Source: Paenibacillus xylanexedens (lineage in GTDB: Bacteria; Bacillota; Bacilli; Paenibacillales; Paenibacillaceae). Taken from it: a DNA stretch of 64,000 nt. The DNA lies in NCBI RefSeq assembly GCF_001908275.1, contig NZ_CP018620.1, positions 6,696,001 through 6,760,000 on the forward strand, in the 5' to 3' direction. Below the pieces are notes generated by a model. It was not told the origin of the DNA and made no database searches. It saw nothing but the letters and a program-made list of their open reading frames with translations. Of this stretch, positions 1-9,483 are shown in pieces (positions within the stretch are counted from its first letter, which is position 1; each line of letters begins with the position of its first letter). The position numbers and the translations under genes are program-made.

Positions 1-3000
1 CTCCGTCTGATTCTCTACAATCGTGAACGGAATTGATGTAGCATCCAATTGATAAAACTCAGGTGCCGCGACTTCTACCAGCTCATAATCCCCTGGCAAC
101 AGTCCACCTTTGGCGATCTTTCCATCTTCCCCTGTCGTTAACTCATCGATTTTCTCTCGCGTTGCTCCGTCCTTGGAGTACAATTCGAAAGTTGCACCCT
201 TAAGTGTCTTGGAGGAGTCCACCGCATCTACCTTGGTTAATTCGAAGCCTTGACGAATCTTTTTATTTTCAATTTCAAAAGCGATATCCGCATCCTTGAA
301 TTCAATCGTTTTACCTGATGCAGAGCCATATTCAGGATCAACCAAGTATCCTGCCGGTGCAGATAATTCTTTTAACTTATAAGGTACACCGTTGGTTAGA
401 TTGTTTAATCGATAGTTTCTGGAGCTTTCAACCACACCATTCTCGTCCGTTGGTTTCAATGTTTCCAGAAGCGTAGTTCCAGACGCATTATAGATTGCAA
501 ATATTGCCCCCTCCAGCGGAACTCCTGTATCACTGACTTTGTGAATTCTGATTTTGCCCAGACCTGTAGAGGCTCCTCCACCTGCTCCAGCCAAGGAAAC
601 TTTGATTCCCGACTGATTACCTTCCCCGATTACCGAGGAAGATTGGCCTGCAAATTCAACCTTATTCTCAATTCGGGCGCCATGATCGGCATTAATATAA
701 GACTGATATTCCAAAATGAATGCGGTATGGATATCTTTCTTGAAGGTAAAGGTAAATGTATTGCCCTCTACATTCAATTCATAATCAGCCGGATCAACCA
801 ATCCAGCTTTGGTGGATACATTGCCTGAATTGTTGGCAGGTAAATTGGTTGCATATAATTTCAATGAATCAGCCAATAAAATCTGGTTCTCTGACAAGGT
901 ATCTGTTAATTGATTACCCGCGGGATTGAAAGATTGACTTGGATTGATATTTACCGTCCATGATGCTTTATCCGTTGTACCTTCTTGCTTCCCTGTTTTG
1001 CGCACGTATACACCACCGTTGGCAGGTGTAACACTGGCTGATCTATTAAATCGTATTGCACCACCCTCACCATCCGTCAGAACAGCCTGGTTGGCATATG
1101 CGCCTGCGACAGAATATGGTCCATCCAGACTTGTTTGGTACTGAATGCGATAAGCCATTTTGCCAATGTTACCCAGATCCAACGCAAAACCTTTACCGTC
1201 CGGGTTCAACTGGAATTGACCAGATGTGAGCGGAACCTCGCTACCTACAGCAGTAACATTATTGGCTCCCTGCAACTCTAACTCATGAACTTTCAATGAG
1301 CCGTCTACGAAAGATTGGTCTCCAGTGTAAGCATCCTTAAGGATTGCATCCTTAATATCAAACAAATTGTAGTTTACATCGATTGTCCAGGTGATCTTTT
1401 TATCTTTGGCGCTATATTCACCCTTTTTGTTACCATTTTGAATCGTGTAGTCTTGCGGTTTGACCGCAGCAGATTTGGTAATCGCAGTCTGTTTTACATC
1501 AGACTCTTCCCAATCGATCTTGGCTGAGTTGCGATATTCATCATTCGTTGGCATACCCGCTGTGGGATCGAAGCTTGTCTTATAAGTAATAACATGCTCC
1601 GTACTGAGCGTTACGCCGTCCTTCAAGCGAAGTGAGAATCCTTTTTCATACGTTGGATCAGCCGGGTCTGGAGTCAGTTCAAAGTCCTCTTTGTTAACAC
1701 CACTCACTTGAAGACTACCCGGAATCAGTTTCATATGTCTGCCTTCGTAATTGTCGGTGATGACGATATCCGTCATGTCCTGCAAATCACGGTTCAAAAC
1801 AATCTGCCATTCGATTTCTTTTGTGTTGAAATTTTCACTTTTTACACTCTTTGCAAAAATGACTTCCTGAATGTCTCTTCGACCTGTTTTGGAAGTACCA
1901 TCATACATGTTCACTGTGTTCGTAATGGTGTCGTTTGTATAAACACGATGAATGGATTGTGTATCATATTCAATCTCATAGGCCTTTGTAATATCGTTCT
2001 TAAAATGTAATCTGAAGCCATCATCGAACCCTGTACCCATCGCTTCGAGTGTGTATTCATTTGGATTGATCAGTGTTCTGTTGGAAGCCGCTCCACTTGC
2101 ATTAATGTCCACTTGATACACTTTGACGGAATTGTTGATCAGTTGCTGTTTTGCCGTATCAAAGCGGTCTTCAATCCATGCATTCGTTTGCATGATTTCT
2201 TGCTGATTGTAGTTATATTGCACTTTCCATGTGATCGTCTGTGTCACCGGATCATACGCACTATCTTGCCCTGACTTGTTCAAAGGCTCATTAAAACTCA
2301 CACGAACTCGGCCAATATCTGTTTCGTTGTGCTCGCTCTGATCCGTTGTAAGCGCAACCTGATTTTGATACTCCACGTTGGTGAACGGAGCAGTGGTTGG
2401 TGCTTTAACACTCGTCGTGTAAGTCACACGATAGGCCTTATCTGTATCTCCCAATTGAATTGGAAACTGTGGTTCCGTTTTAATTACTGGGCCTTCTTTT
2501 ACAGATCCATTCAATTGCACTTCCAATTCGCGAATTTCGATATCGCCCTTGAGCTCTAGCTCTGCTGGGAACGTGTCTGCAAGAACAGCATTTTTCATAG
2601 CCTTCTCGCCTTGGTTAAAATCTACGGTCCATATAATTTCATCCGAGTTGAAGTTATTTTTGTTCGCGCTTCCCGATTTCTTCAACTTATCTACGGCTGT
2701 GTTGGCAAAATGCACATCAATGATGCCCTGCCCTACGGAACTAAAGTCTATCTGTTGTTTCAATCCATCTTCCATCTTGCTCTCATCGAACTTGATCCAC
2801 ACGTAGAAGTTACCTTCCAGCTGCGCATGCTCGATCAGTTCATTAAAGGTAAAAATGATTGTGCCATCTGGATTTACCACATACTCCCCAACACCGCCAT
2901 CCAGATTACCCTTAAGCTGCGATCCGATGATGAATTTATCGGGCAAGTTAAAGGTGAATGTAGAGCCATCGCTGTAGTTGTGGTTGTCATCTGCAAGTCC

Positions 3001-3405
3001 CCATGTAAAGACTACAGCCACCTCATCCTGAATGCGTGGTCGAATATCCTCGATTTTATCTCCTTTGACTTCAATCGTGCCATTCCCGTTGTCTTCTGGT
3101 GCCTGATTGTACATCTGCACACTGGTAATCAATTGATCTGTAATTACCGGGCCTGCAGCTGCGATTGCTAAACTGCTCTGGTTGAGGTTTCCCTCCCCCT
3201 CTTCTTCCGGAGTGGCAGCAACGTCAACGTTGTCCACCTCTTCCGGACCTGCCAAACCTTCTTCTGACGCTGTATCGCTGATTGCACTGGCTGGCAAATT
3301 AGTTAATTCATCCTGAGCGTGCATGGTTGGTGTAAATATCCAACCCTGCATCATTTGCGTGACCAGTAACAGAGCAATGATCACTATGCTCACTTTTTTC
3401 CTCAT
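1..3405 (-). CDS. Collagen-binding / SpaA-type LPXTG-class surface adhesin, 3' end outside window
   Basis: This frame stays open for 1135 codons and runs off the window start, so the C-terminus and any sortase signal are not visible. The start is taken at the ATG at 3405. An in-frame ATG at 3414 lies only two bases after the AGGAGG and is too close. A basic N-terminus and hydrophobic core (VSIVIIALLLV) ending near Met-His-Ala form a signal peptide. An acidic linker and an adhesin head with a short Thr-Trp-Gly-Leu-Ala motif follow. Next come five tandem modules of about 140 residues, each opening with W-x-V/I and an Asn; I read these as Cna-type collagen-binding folds. Two SpaA/prealbumin-like domains follow, with the Lys-Glu-Asn triad expected for intramolecular isopeptide bonds (K956/E1013/N1047 and K1058/E1111/N1132). 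The likely role is a stiff wall-anchored adhesin or pilin-like stalk. The ligand is unknown. Confidence 0.85.
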   Translation of the reverse strand, partial: MRKKVSIVIIALLLVTQMMQGWIFTPTMHAQDELTNLPASAISDTASEEGLAGPEEVDNVDVAATPEEEGEGNLNQSSLAIAAAGPVITDQLITSVQMYNQAPEDNGNGTIEVKGDKIEDIRPRIQDEVAVVFTWGLADDNHNYSDGSTFTFNLPDKFIIGSQLKGNLDGGVGEYVVNPDGTIIFTFNELIEHAQLEGNFYVWIKFDESKMEDGLKQQIDFSSVGQGIIDVHFANTAVDKLKKSGSANKNNFNSDEIIWTVDFNQGEKAMKNAVLADTFPAELELKGDIEIRELEVQLNGSVKEGPVIKTEPQFPIQLGDTDKAYRVTYTTSVKAPTTAPFTNVEYQNQVALTTDQSEHNETDIGRVRVSFNEPLNKSGQDSAYDPVTQTITWKVQYNYNQQEIMQTNAWIEDRFDTAKQQLINNSVKVYQVDINASGAASNRTLINPNEYTLEAMGTGFDDGFRLHFKNDITKAYEIEYDTQSIHRVYTNDTITNTVNMYDGTSKTGRRDIQEVIFAKSVKSENFNTKEIEWQIVLNRDLQDMTDIVITDNYEGRHMKLIPGSLQVSGVNKEDFELTPDPADPTYEKGFSLRLKDGVTLSTEHVITYKTSFDPTAGMPTNDEYRNSAKIDWEESDVKQTAITKSAAVKPQDYTIQNGNKKGEYSAKDKKITWTIDVNYNLFDIKDAILKDAYTGDQSFVDGSLKVHELELQGANNVTAVGSEVPLTSGQFQLNPDGKGFALDLGNIGKMAYRIQYQTSLDGPYSVAGAYANQAVLTDGEGGAIRFNRSASVTPANGGVYVRKTGKQEGTTDKASWTVNINPSQSFNPAGNQLTDTLSENQILLADSLKLYATNLPANNSGNVSTKAGLVDPADYELNVEGNTFTFTFKKDIHTAFILEYQSYINADHGARIENKVEFAGQSSSVIGEGNQSGIKVSLAGAGGGASTGLGKIRIHKVSDTGVPLEGAIFAIYNASGTTLLETLKPTDENGVVESSRNYRLNNLTNGVPYKLKELSAPAGYLVDPEYGSASGKTIEFKDADIAFEIENKKIRQGFELTKVDAVDSSKTLKGATFELYSKDGATREKIDELTTGEDGKIAKGGLLPGDYELVEVAAPEFYQLDATSIPFTIVENQTE
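830..2650 (-). repeat. Five tandem collagen-binding-type modules inside the adhesin
   Basis: Translated on the minus strand, the motif W-x-V/I-x-x-N recurs near 2629, 2229, 1808, 1387 and 957. The spacing is about 400 to 430 bases. Each unit carries a related strand pattern: an early Asp-Ile/Ala-x-x-Asp segment, a central G-F/A-x-L, and a late Y-x-I/V-x-Y followed by a T/K-N. The copies are divergent in sequence, so this is an old domain expansion rather than a recent slippage repeat. Confidence 0.7.
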
Positions 3406-3524
3406 TTTTTGCATATCCTCCTCGTACGTAGTGTTGGCATACGCCGAAGATTAGAATAGCAAAGCGACATATACAAAAAATAGACAACACTAAAATCCTC
3501 GTTTTTGAACACAAAATTGAACAC

Positions 3525-3556
3525 AAAAAAGGATACTCCTCAATCGGAGCATCCTG
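3525..3556 (-). terminator. Rho-independent terminator of the transglutaminase-like gene
   Basis: The 10-bp arms at 3530-3539 and 3546-3555 pair with one wobble. On the minus strand they are followed by six T residues. The site lies 13 bases past the stop of the gene at 3568 and separates it from the adhesin. Confidence 0.85.
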
Positions 3557-3567
3557 TTCAACGGTTG

Positions 3568-4695
3568 TTACAGTGTCCAGTTAATTTTGACGCGCAGATC
3601 CGTAGTACCTTCCATTTTGGATACATAATAAGATATCGATTTCATGCCAAGTTGGTACAAATCCTGCAAATCTTCAATCAGTCCAGCCTCCGTACCCTTG
3701 TACCTGAACGTGAGCGAGGTTCCGCCTTCCTTCAGTGTACTTTGAACCTTGGTCTTCAGCGCAGCATGGCCTTTGACGGCATCCTGTTCATCATACAGGG
3801 AATAGTCCAGAGCATGGTACAGCTTCTGATAAGCGGCTTTTTTGCTATCTCCAGCCTTCACCAGCTTTAATAAAGCTTCTCGATATGAGGCTGGCGCAGC
3901 GGGGTACTTGCTTTTGCCTGTCCAGATATGGTCACGTGCCATCTCATCATCACTCAGCAAATAGTAGCTGTGGCTAACCTTACCTTTGCGGTCAGGGGTA
4001 GGATCATCCCAGGTGGTGTCCATGTGATACCACTTGCCGTCCAGGTTCACGATATTCCAGGCATGAAGCTGCCCGCCCGCTGTACCTTCCACAATCCGGT
4101 TATCGATACCTACTCGCTCCAGCATCCGATATGCCAACAGTGAATATCCCTGACAGACGGTACTGCCTGTAACAAGCCCGTCGTAGGCCGTATATTTCTT
4201 CAACGAAGTATCGTAGGAAAGGTTAAGCACAATCCAGTCATGGATGACCTTGACCTTCTCATGATCCGTCATGCCTGGTTTGATGATTTCTTTCAACACG
4301 TTTGTGACTTTACGATTCACATAATCGGTCTGCTCCTTGGTCTCCCGGTAGGAGAGAGTCACATGCACCTCGGCCGACACATTGGAGCCTTTATAATTAA
4401 ATGCATAACTTTTAACAGTATACTGAATATAGGGGTCACTCTTCATTGCCTCATCGATGGAGGTTTGTAATTGTTTTTTGAGGCCTTTCACATTGCCTTT
4501 GTATGTAAAAACAAGTTCCTCCGTTCGCTGTGACATTGCGGTAAGCAAGGTCTGGCGCAAATCTGTTGCCGTGGATATATCTGATGTCCCTGATGCAGCA
4601 TACAGCTGATCCAGATCAACCGTACGTGGTAATGCTACAGCAATCAGACAGCCTGCCAGCAGTATGGTGATAATTCGTTTCCCGTTCTTACCCAT
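3568..4695 (-). CDS. Secreted transglutaminase-like (papain-fold) protein
   Basis: The product has 375 residues. The N-terminus is basic with a hydrophobic stretch; a Leu-Ala-Gly-Cys around Cys16 could be a lipobox, although the hydrophobic residues after the Cys also fit a plain signal anchor. Two similar alpha/beta segments with a Phe-x-Tyr-Lys-Gly pattern occur near residues 62-115 and at the C-terminus (about 325-370). The centre is a transglutaminase-core domain with the catalytic triad Cys181 (in TVCQGYS), His211 (LHAW) and Asp226 (HMDTTWDD). Bacterial members act as cysteine proteases or cross-linking enzymes on cell-wall proteins; which applies here is not known. The gene is flanked by the adhesin and the SLH protein, all in one direction but each with its own terminator. 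A GAAGGGTGGG precedes the ATG. Confidence 0.8.
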   Translation of the reverse strand: MGKNGKRIITILLAGCLIAVALPRTVDLDQLYAASGTSDISTATDLRQTLLTAMSQRTEELVFTYKGNVKGLKKQLQTSIDEAMKSDPYIQYTVKSYAFNYKGSNVSAEVHVTLSYRETKEQTDYVNRKVTNVLKEIIKPGMTDHEKVKVIHDWIVLNLSYDTSLKKYTAYDGLVTGSTVCQGYSLLAYRMLERVGIDNRIVEGTAGGQLHAWNIVNLDGKWYHMDTTWDDPTPDRKGKVSHSYYLLSDDEMARDHIWTGKSKYPAAPASYREALLKLVKAGDSKKAAYQKLYHALDYSLYDEQDAVKGHAALKTKVQSTLKEGGTSLTFRYKGTEAGLIEDLQDLYQLGMKSISYYVSKMEGTTDLRVKINWTL

Positions 4696-4770
4696 GAAAG
4701 GAACCCACCCTTCTTTGCAAAGTTCTCACGCCCTATTGTATCACAAAAGGCTCTGTCGTCATTCTTCTAT

Positions 4771-4856
4771 ATCATTTCAACTAAAGAATATTTACAAGAA
4801 CACTCCGATGTCAGAACAACTTTCTGATCGCTGAGTAAATGTTTAGTTGAAATGAT
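4771..4856. repeat. Short inverted-repeat-bounded intergenic element (copy D of a family)
   Basis: Perfect 15-bp arms (ATCATTTCAACTAAA at 4771-4785 and its complement at 4842-4856) enclose about 56 bases. The interior, with CACTCCGATGTCAGA and CTGATCGCTG, matches the core of the longer element at 56040-56236. The right arm TTTAGTTGAA also matches the right end of that copy. It lies between the SLH gene and the transglutaminase-like gene. Confidence 0.65.
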
Positions 4857-4879
4857 TTAATTTTTGTAAAAATTAAATC

Positions 4880-4908
4880 AAAAGAGACCTTCTATGGAAG
4901 GTCCCTTT
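4880..4908 (-). terminator. Terminator of the SLH/YcdB gene
   Basis: The 10-bp arms at 4883-4892 and 4897-4906 have a four-base loop and one wobble. A T-rich run follows on the minus strand. The site lies about 80 bases downstream of the stop at 4989. Confidence 0.7.
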
Positions 4909-4988
4909 GATCTTTAGTTCATTGAATCACGATTACCCGTTATCTTCATCCTATGATTCGCTTGGGCATGATATGAGTGATTCCTCGT

Positions 4989-7382
4989 CTAATACAGACG
5001 ATTACCACTCATAAACGTATCTGTTTTACCTTGAAGCTTCGCCAGCCGTTCCAATACCTGTGACGCTTCAGCTACCGTCACTTTGCGTGCAGGCATGAAT
5101 CGTCCTTCAATCGAAGGAAGCAATCCCAGCTTCAAACTCAGGGAAACCGCTCCCTTACTTGTAATAGCACTGGCATCCGCAATGTTGGGAAGATCCGATG
5201 GCAACGTATAGAATCCGGCCAGCTTCTCATAGCGTAAAATACGTACAAGCAACACTGCCAACTCTTCACGTGTCATCTCTTCCTGCGGATTCAAATTCTG
5301 TTCAGGGTCCGCTCCGGCAAGCCAGCGCTGATCGATTAATGCCCGAACTGCCTTATAATACGGGCTGTCAGGCGTCACATCAGCGTATAACTTGTCATCT
5401 CCGTCCCCACTGTAGTACAGATCCATATTTGGATTAATCGCTCTTGCCAGATAGTTAAACCAATCTCCTCGGGTGATCACACGATCCGGGAATACGCGTC
5501 CCTGCTCATCAGCAAGCAATACGCCATGCTGTGTCATATTGCGTAGAGCTGCTTCGGCCACATGACCCAAGATATCCGTAGGTTCAGCCTTGGTTGCAGA
5601 GCTTGTGTCCCCGTATAAAAGCTTCCACTCTCCTGTGTTCGCATCCAGCGCTTCATAGTTGCCATAGATCGAATTCTCATCACGTGTAGGCATATAAGCA
5701 AGGTTCACACCAGCCGGGATGACTTGACCACCGTTCATACCATATCCGCCATAACGGGAATATGCGAGGATCAGCTTGAACTCCTCCAGATAGAGTGCCT
5801 TGGCCTCTTCATAACTGATGGCTGGCTTAACATCTGCTGGCAGTTGTTCAGGCGTTGCTGCAATACGTGTATAGAACTCGTTAATCGTCCCGTTGTTCAA
5901 CACCTGTACTTGTGCCGTATCTTCCTTAACCGGAATTCCGTTCAGATAACGCTGGAACAAAAATGTGCGAGCATCATCCACCTCAATCACGTTAGCCAGT
6001 CGGAACTGCTCCGTTGCGTCTGGAACTAGCGCAATCACCGTGTCCATCGCCAGTTTCTCAGCCTGCTTCCGGGTTACCAATTTGCCTGCCTTCTCCTCAG
6101 CCGGCTTCTGCTGTTCCATCTCCGGTCCGATTCGTTGCATCATCGTATAGCTGTAGATCTGCCCGGTAACTGCATCTACCTGTGCTGAGATATCCCGCAT
6201 GAACATATAGGACATATTGGCACTTCGATCACTCCAGCTCAGACTCCACACCTGATTGTTCGGACTTGAGTAATATCCCTTGCCCAGCTGGCTATGTTCC
6301 AGCTTATAACCCTTGGGAATATCAAAGTTCGTTGCAACCCGATTGGCGGCCTGCTGAACATTTAATCTCGTACCATTGGCCGGGACAAAAGGAGTTACAT
6401 CTCCTTTCAACTTCGTATCCTGCTGCAAAGAATCTTCATCTACAGCTTTACCTGTTAAAGTATTAATCCGTTCCAACGTATTGGCCTCAATCGGAACGAT
6501 ACTGATATTCTTCGGTGTGTAGCCAAGGTAATACTGCTGACCCTGCTTGGAAGACAAACGATCTTTGGAGATATAAGCTAGCTCCACATCGAACTGTTCT
6601 TCAAACTGCTGTCTGGCCTTCTCTTCTGAAGCTGCCGGTTTAGATGAGGGATACTTGGCTTCGATAGTACCTCGTGAGTAACCTGTCACCAAACCACTTT
6701 CATCCACATTAATGTAGACTGTCTCTGCGTCAGATAACAATCCATCATGTTTTAACTGGTACCCGTATCGATACTCTGTTCTGCCAAACAATGACTCTTG
6801 TTCGATGGAAGAATACAGATCTCCAAGCGGAGCATATTCACTTTCCTTAAGACCTGGAATCGCTTGGTACAACAGTGCCACGGCCTTTTCTTCAGCTTGA
6901 GCTTTGGTTAACTTCACATCCGATTCCGAGACATGTTTATCCAGGATATCCGACGGCAAATGTACACTTAACACTTCCCCTGTGCCTGCATGTACAGTTC
7001 CACTGAATCCCGACGTATGATTGCCTTGTGTAATCTGGAACCCGATCTCCCATGCCTTGTAGTCTGGCGGTGGATAGGAATTAGGTGAATCGAATCGTGC
7101 AGATGAGATCGTTGCTTTTTTTAACAATGGAAATAATTTCAGTATATTTTCACTGGCTTGCCTGGATGAGATTTTCGCTCCCTCAGGCACGTCATTGCTC
7201 GTTGCGTCTAGTTGTTCATTTTCCCCCGTTGTCGCTTCGGTCAACTGCTCTGCTTGCGCGGCTGATGCACTGCCTGCAAAACCTGGTGTTTGCGAAGCAA
7301 GCAGCAGTGTTGCCATCGCTGCGGTTGTTGCTTTGGTTGCGAACATTTTCAAACGTAAATTAAACTTCCAATTCAAACTCAA
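4989..7382 (-). CDS. YcdB/YcdC-repeat protein with C-terminal SLH domains
   Basis: The product is a 797-residue exported protein. I choose the TTG at 7382 because GGGAGAGG lies seven bases upstream. The same frame opens at another TTG at 7412 without a ribosome site. The N-terminus is basic with an Ala/Leu-rich signal segment ending near Gly-Ser-Ala-Ser-Ala. The middle (about residues 50-590) contains repeated YcdB/YcdC-like units, including several Leu-Thr-Lys/Arg-x-Gln-Ala-Glu-x-x-Ala helices followed by beta strands ending in Val-x-Gly or Tyr-Ser-Tyr. The last 200 residues carry three SLH-like segments (Phe-Pro-Asp-Arg, Tyr-Ala-Asp-Val and a degenerate third) that would bind pyruvylated wall polymer. 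PepSY-like YcdB domains often act as secreted inhibitory or folding modules; the exact role here is unknown. Confidence 0.8.
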   Translation of the reverse strand: MSLNWKFNLRLKMFATKATTAAMATLLLASQTPGFAGSASAAQAEQLTEATTGENEQLDATSNDVPEGAKISSRQASENILKLFPLLKKATISSARFDSPNSYPPPDYKAWEIGFQITQGNHTSGFSGTVHAGTGEVLSVHLPSDILDKHVSESDVKLTKAQAEEKAVALLYQAIPGLKESEYAPLGDLYSSIEQESLFGRTEYRYGYQLKHDGLLSDAETVYINVDESGLVTGYSRGTIEAKYPSSKPAASEEKARQQFEEQFDVELAYISKDRLSSKQGQQYYLGYTPKNISIVPIEANTLERINTLTGKAVDEDSLQQDTKLKGDVTPFVPANGTRLNVQQAANRVATNFDIPKGYKLEHSQLGKGYYSSPNNQVWSLSWSDRSANMSYMFMRDISAQVDAVTGQIYSYTMMQRIGPEMEQQKPAEEKAGKLVTRKQAEKLAMDTVIALVPDATEQFRLANVIEVDDARTFLFQRYLNGIPVKEDTAQVQVLNNGTINEFYTRIAATPEQLPADVKPAISYEEAKALYLEEFKLILAYSRYGGYGMNGGQVIPAGVNLAYMPTRDENSIYGNYEALDANTGEWKLLYGDTSSATKAEPTDILGHVAEAALRNMTQHGVLLADEQGRVFPDRVITRGDWFNYLARAINPNMDLYYSGDGDDKLYADVTPDSPYYKAVRALIDQRWLAGADPEQNLNPQEEMTREELAVLLVRILRYEKLAGFYTLPSDLPNIADASAITSKGAVSLSLKLGLLPSIEGRFMPARKVTVAEASQVLERLAKLQGKTDTFMSGNRLY

Positions 7383-7540
7383 ATCTGGACCTCTCCCTTC
7401 AATTTCATACAAAGAAGCATAACAAATAACCTCGCATGAATATTGCCAGTCTATTCTATGATACCATAAGCTTCCTTTTTAATCGTCGTTTTCGGGGCAA
7501 TTTTACAAATGTGAATTTCTGCATATTGCTAATAACAGCA

Positions 7541-7570
7541 AAAAAAACGCCAACCACGTCGGCGTTTTCT
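7541..7570 (-). terminator. Terminator of the alpha/beta hydrolase gene
   Basis: The stem AAAACGCC/GGCGTTTT (7544-7552 and 7561-7568) is followed by a long T run in the minus direction. It lies about 40 bases past the stop at 7610. Confidence 0.85.
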
Positions 7571-7609
7571 CTGTTAGCCTGCACTCTTATGTAGGCTGAA
7601 TCTACCTTG

Positions 7610-8536
7610 TCAACTACTCGCTTTAGACGAATCGTTCAACTTCGCCTGACCTTGGACATGGGTTTTCAAAAAGGGAATAACGGTATCCCAGAAGGCGGGA
7701 TCTTCCTCTGAACAACTGTGTCCTCCGCTGTTGACCCATAGATGTTCAACAGGCGGATCGGCTTTGGACATAAAATATTCAAGCTCACTCGGGGGAATGA
7801 AATTATCTCCCTTGGAGTGCACCATAAGCATCGGCAGTTGCATCCCCCTGCGCCGTTCATTCAGCATCATCACCGGATCACGCTGACGATAGGATTTCAG
7901 AGATTCACCCAGTCGCCAGAACCAGATTCTCGGGATTAACTGGGCCAGTGGAAACAAGGGCAGACGCCGGCGTCTCAGCTCTGAACTGACGATTACCTCA
8001 AATTGCGATGGCATCGAGTCCGTAATCACTGCTGATACAGGAATTCCCTCCGTCACTGCAAGAATCGTACCCAGTCCACCCAAAGAATGTCCAAGTACTC
8101 CGATTGCATCTGCATCAATCTCTGGTCGTGCAGTCGTATACTGCAACGCCGCAAGCAGATCATCCCGGAACAGGTAGGCAGATGCAGCACGAACCGGATC
8201 ACTGGCCCCGTGACTACGCACATCATACATAAATAAGGCATATCCTGCTTCCCAGATCGGACGTGCGTAACGAAGAACACGGGAGCGATTAGAGCCCCAG
8301 CCATGTGCAATAATAATGAGCGGCCATGGTTTCGGAATGTCGACTCTGGCCGGGATGAACCAGCCATGCACCCGACCTCCCCCACTGTCAAAGGTCACAT
8401 CCTCAAATGGCATTGGGGGTGTCAGTGTGATTGGAATCTTCTTGGGTGTCTGGCTCTTTACCGCTGCCTTCCATAAACCACCTGCCGTTACTGCGGCCAC
8501 GGCGAGCATGCCGCCTATCATTGTTTTAGCTTTCAC
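7610..8536 (-). CDS. Membrane-anchored alpha/beta hydrolase
   Basis: The GTG at 8536 is chosen because a GGAGAGGAGAG lies seven bases upstream; a longer reading to 8611 has no ribosome site. The product has 308 residues and begins with an N-terminal hydrophobic helix (residues 6-22), probably a membrane anchor. The alpha/beta hydrolase core shows the oxyanion HGWG at 79-82, the nucleophile Ser151 in GHSLGG, Asp244 in KGDNFIPP and His273 in SGGHSC. The fold is that of the dienelactone-hydrolase/BAAT-like esterase group. The substrate cannot be deduced. The gene has its own terminator, and an 8-bp inverted repeat (8627-8634/8641-8648) lies in its upstream region. Confidence 0.8.
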   Translation of the reverse strand: MKAKTMIGGMLAVAAVTAGGLWKAAVKSQTPKKIPITLTPPMPFEDVTFDSGGGRVHGWFIPARVDIPKPWPLIIIAHGWGSNRSRVLRYARPIWEAGYALFMYDVRSHGASDPVRAASAYLFRDDLLAALQYTTARPEIDADAIGVLGHSLGGLGTILAVTEGIPVSAVITDSMPSQFEVIVSSELRRRRLPLFPLAQLIPRIWFWRLGESLKSYRQRDPVMMLNERRRGMQLPMLMVHSKGDNFIPPSELEYFMSKADPPVEHLWVNSGGHSCSEEDPAFWDTVIPFLKTHVQGQAKLNDSSKASS

Positions 8537-8705
8537 AGGGCATCTCTCCTCTCCGAATTCTGGCATACATCCATCATAAAACAATAGAATGAACGGCACG
8601 TTAAGCGACATGGGTTTTTATGATAAAGATTAATCTAACAATTAATCTAAAGGCACCTTCATATATATACCCAAATGTACATATCCCTCATCTGACGCTA
8701 GAATC

Positions 8706-9332
8706 CTAGGCTCCAGCTGCTTCCACAAATCTCCGTGCACATGCTGCAATCTGCTCATGATCTCCTGCTACAAGAGCTTCTCGTGGTAAAAGTGCACTTC
8801 CCAGACCCACTGCAGCAGCGCCTGCTGCGTAATAATCAGCAATATTCTCCAGTGTGGCACCACCTGTTGCCAGCAGTGGAATATGATTCAGTGGAGCTTT
8901 GATCTCCCGCAGATACGGTATGCCCAGACTCGCCATCGGAAACAACTTCACAACTCGTGCTCCCGCTTCATGGGCAGCGACAATCTCAGTAGGTGTCATG
9001 GCTCCAGGCCAGATCTCGACACCATGTTCTACAGCATATTCAATGACAGACAGATCGACATTGGGAGACACCAGAAATTGTGCTCCTGCAGCGACCGCTT
9101 CCTTCGCCATCTGCACATTCAGCACCGTACCCGCTCCAACAAAAGCCTTTCCTTCATGCCGCTCACGCCAGTCTGCAATAATATCATGTGCTCCAGGTGT
9201 ATTCAGTGTGACTTCCATAAGTCGGATTCCACCACCTGTCATACCTTGTCCAGCTGTTACTGCCGCTTCGCGGCTTATACCACGTACAATCGCGACCAGC
9301 CTTGACTCCAATAGTACTTCCGTCAGATTCAT
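8706..9332 (-). CDS. eda: 2-keto-3-deoxy-6-phosphogluconate (KDPG) / 4-hydroxy-2-oxoglutarate aldolase
   Basis: The product has 208 residues and cleaves KDPG to pyruvate and glyceraldehyde-3-phosphate, the last step of hexuronate/KDG catabolism. The start at 9332 is chosen over the upstream in-frame ATG (9356) because AAGGGG lies eight bases before it. The class I aldolase barrel shows Arg17 (IVRG), Glu40 in LMEVTLNT and the Schiff-base Lys129 in VVKLFPMA. The phosphate-binding glycine loop ATGGA comes near the end. It would complete the pathway begun by the kdu operon about 20 kb away. No KDG kinase is adjacent. Confidence 0.93.
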   Translation of the reverse strand: MNLTEVLLESRLVAIVRGISREAAVTAGQGMTGGGIRLMEVTLNTPGAHDIIADWRERHEGKAFVGAGTVLNVQMAKEAVAAGAQFLVSPNVDLSVIEYAVEHGVEIWPGAMTPTEIVAAHEAGARVVKLFPMASLGIPYLREIKAPLNHIPLLATGGATLENIADYYAAGAAAVGLGSALLPREALVAGDHEQIAACARRFVEAAGA

Positions 9333-9483
9333 ATCCAGTTCCCCTTGCTTTATCAATTCGGCAGCCGAAGACAGGCAATCATGGTCACCGCTTTTCCGTT
9401 ATTCATTATTGTAAAGCATATCCTCTCCTGGATGAAATCATTTGATCCAATATTCACTTCTTCCTATTAAAAAGACATTGAAT

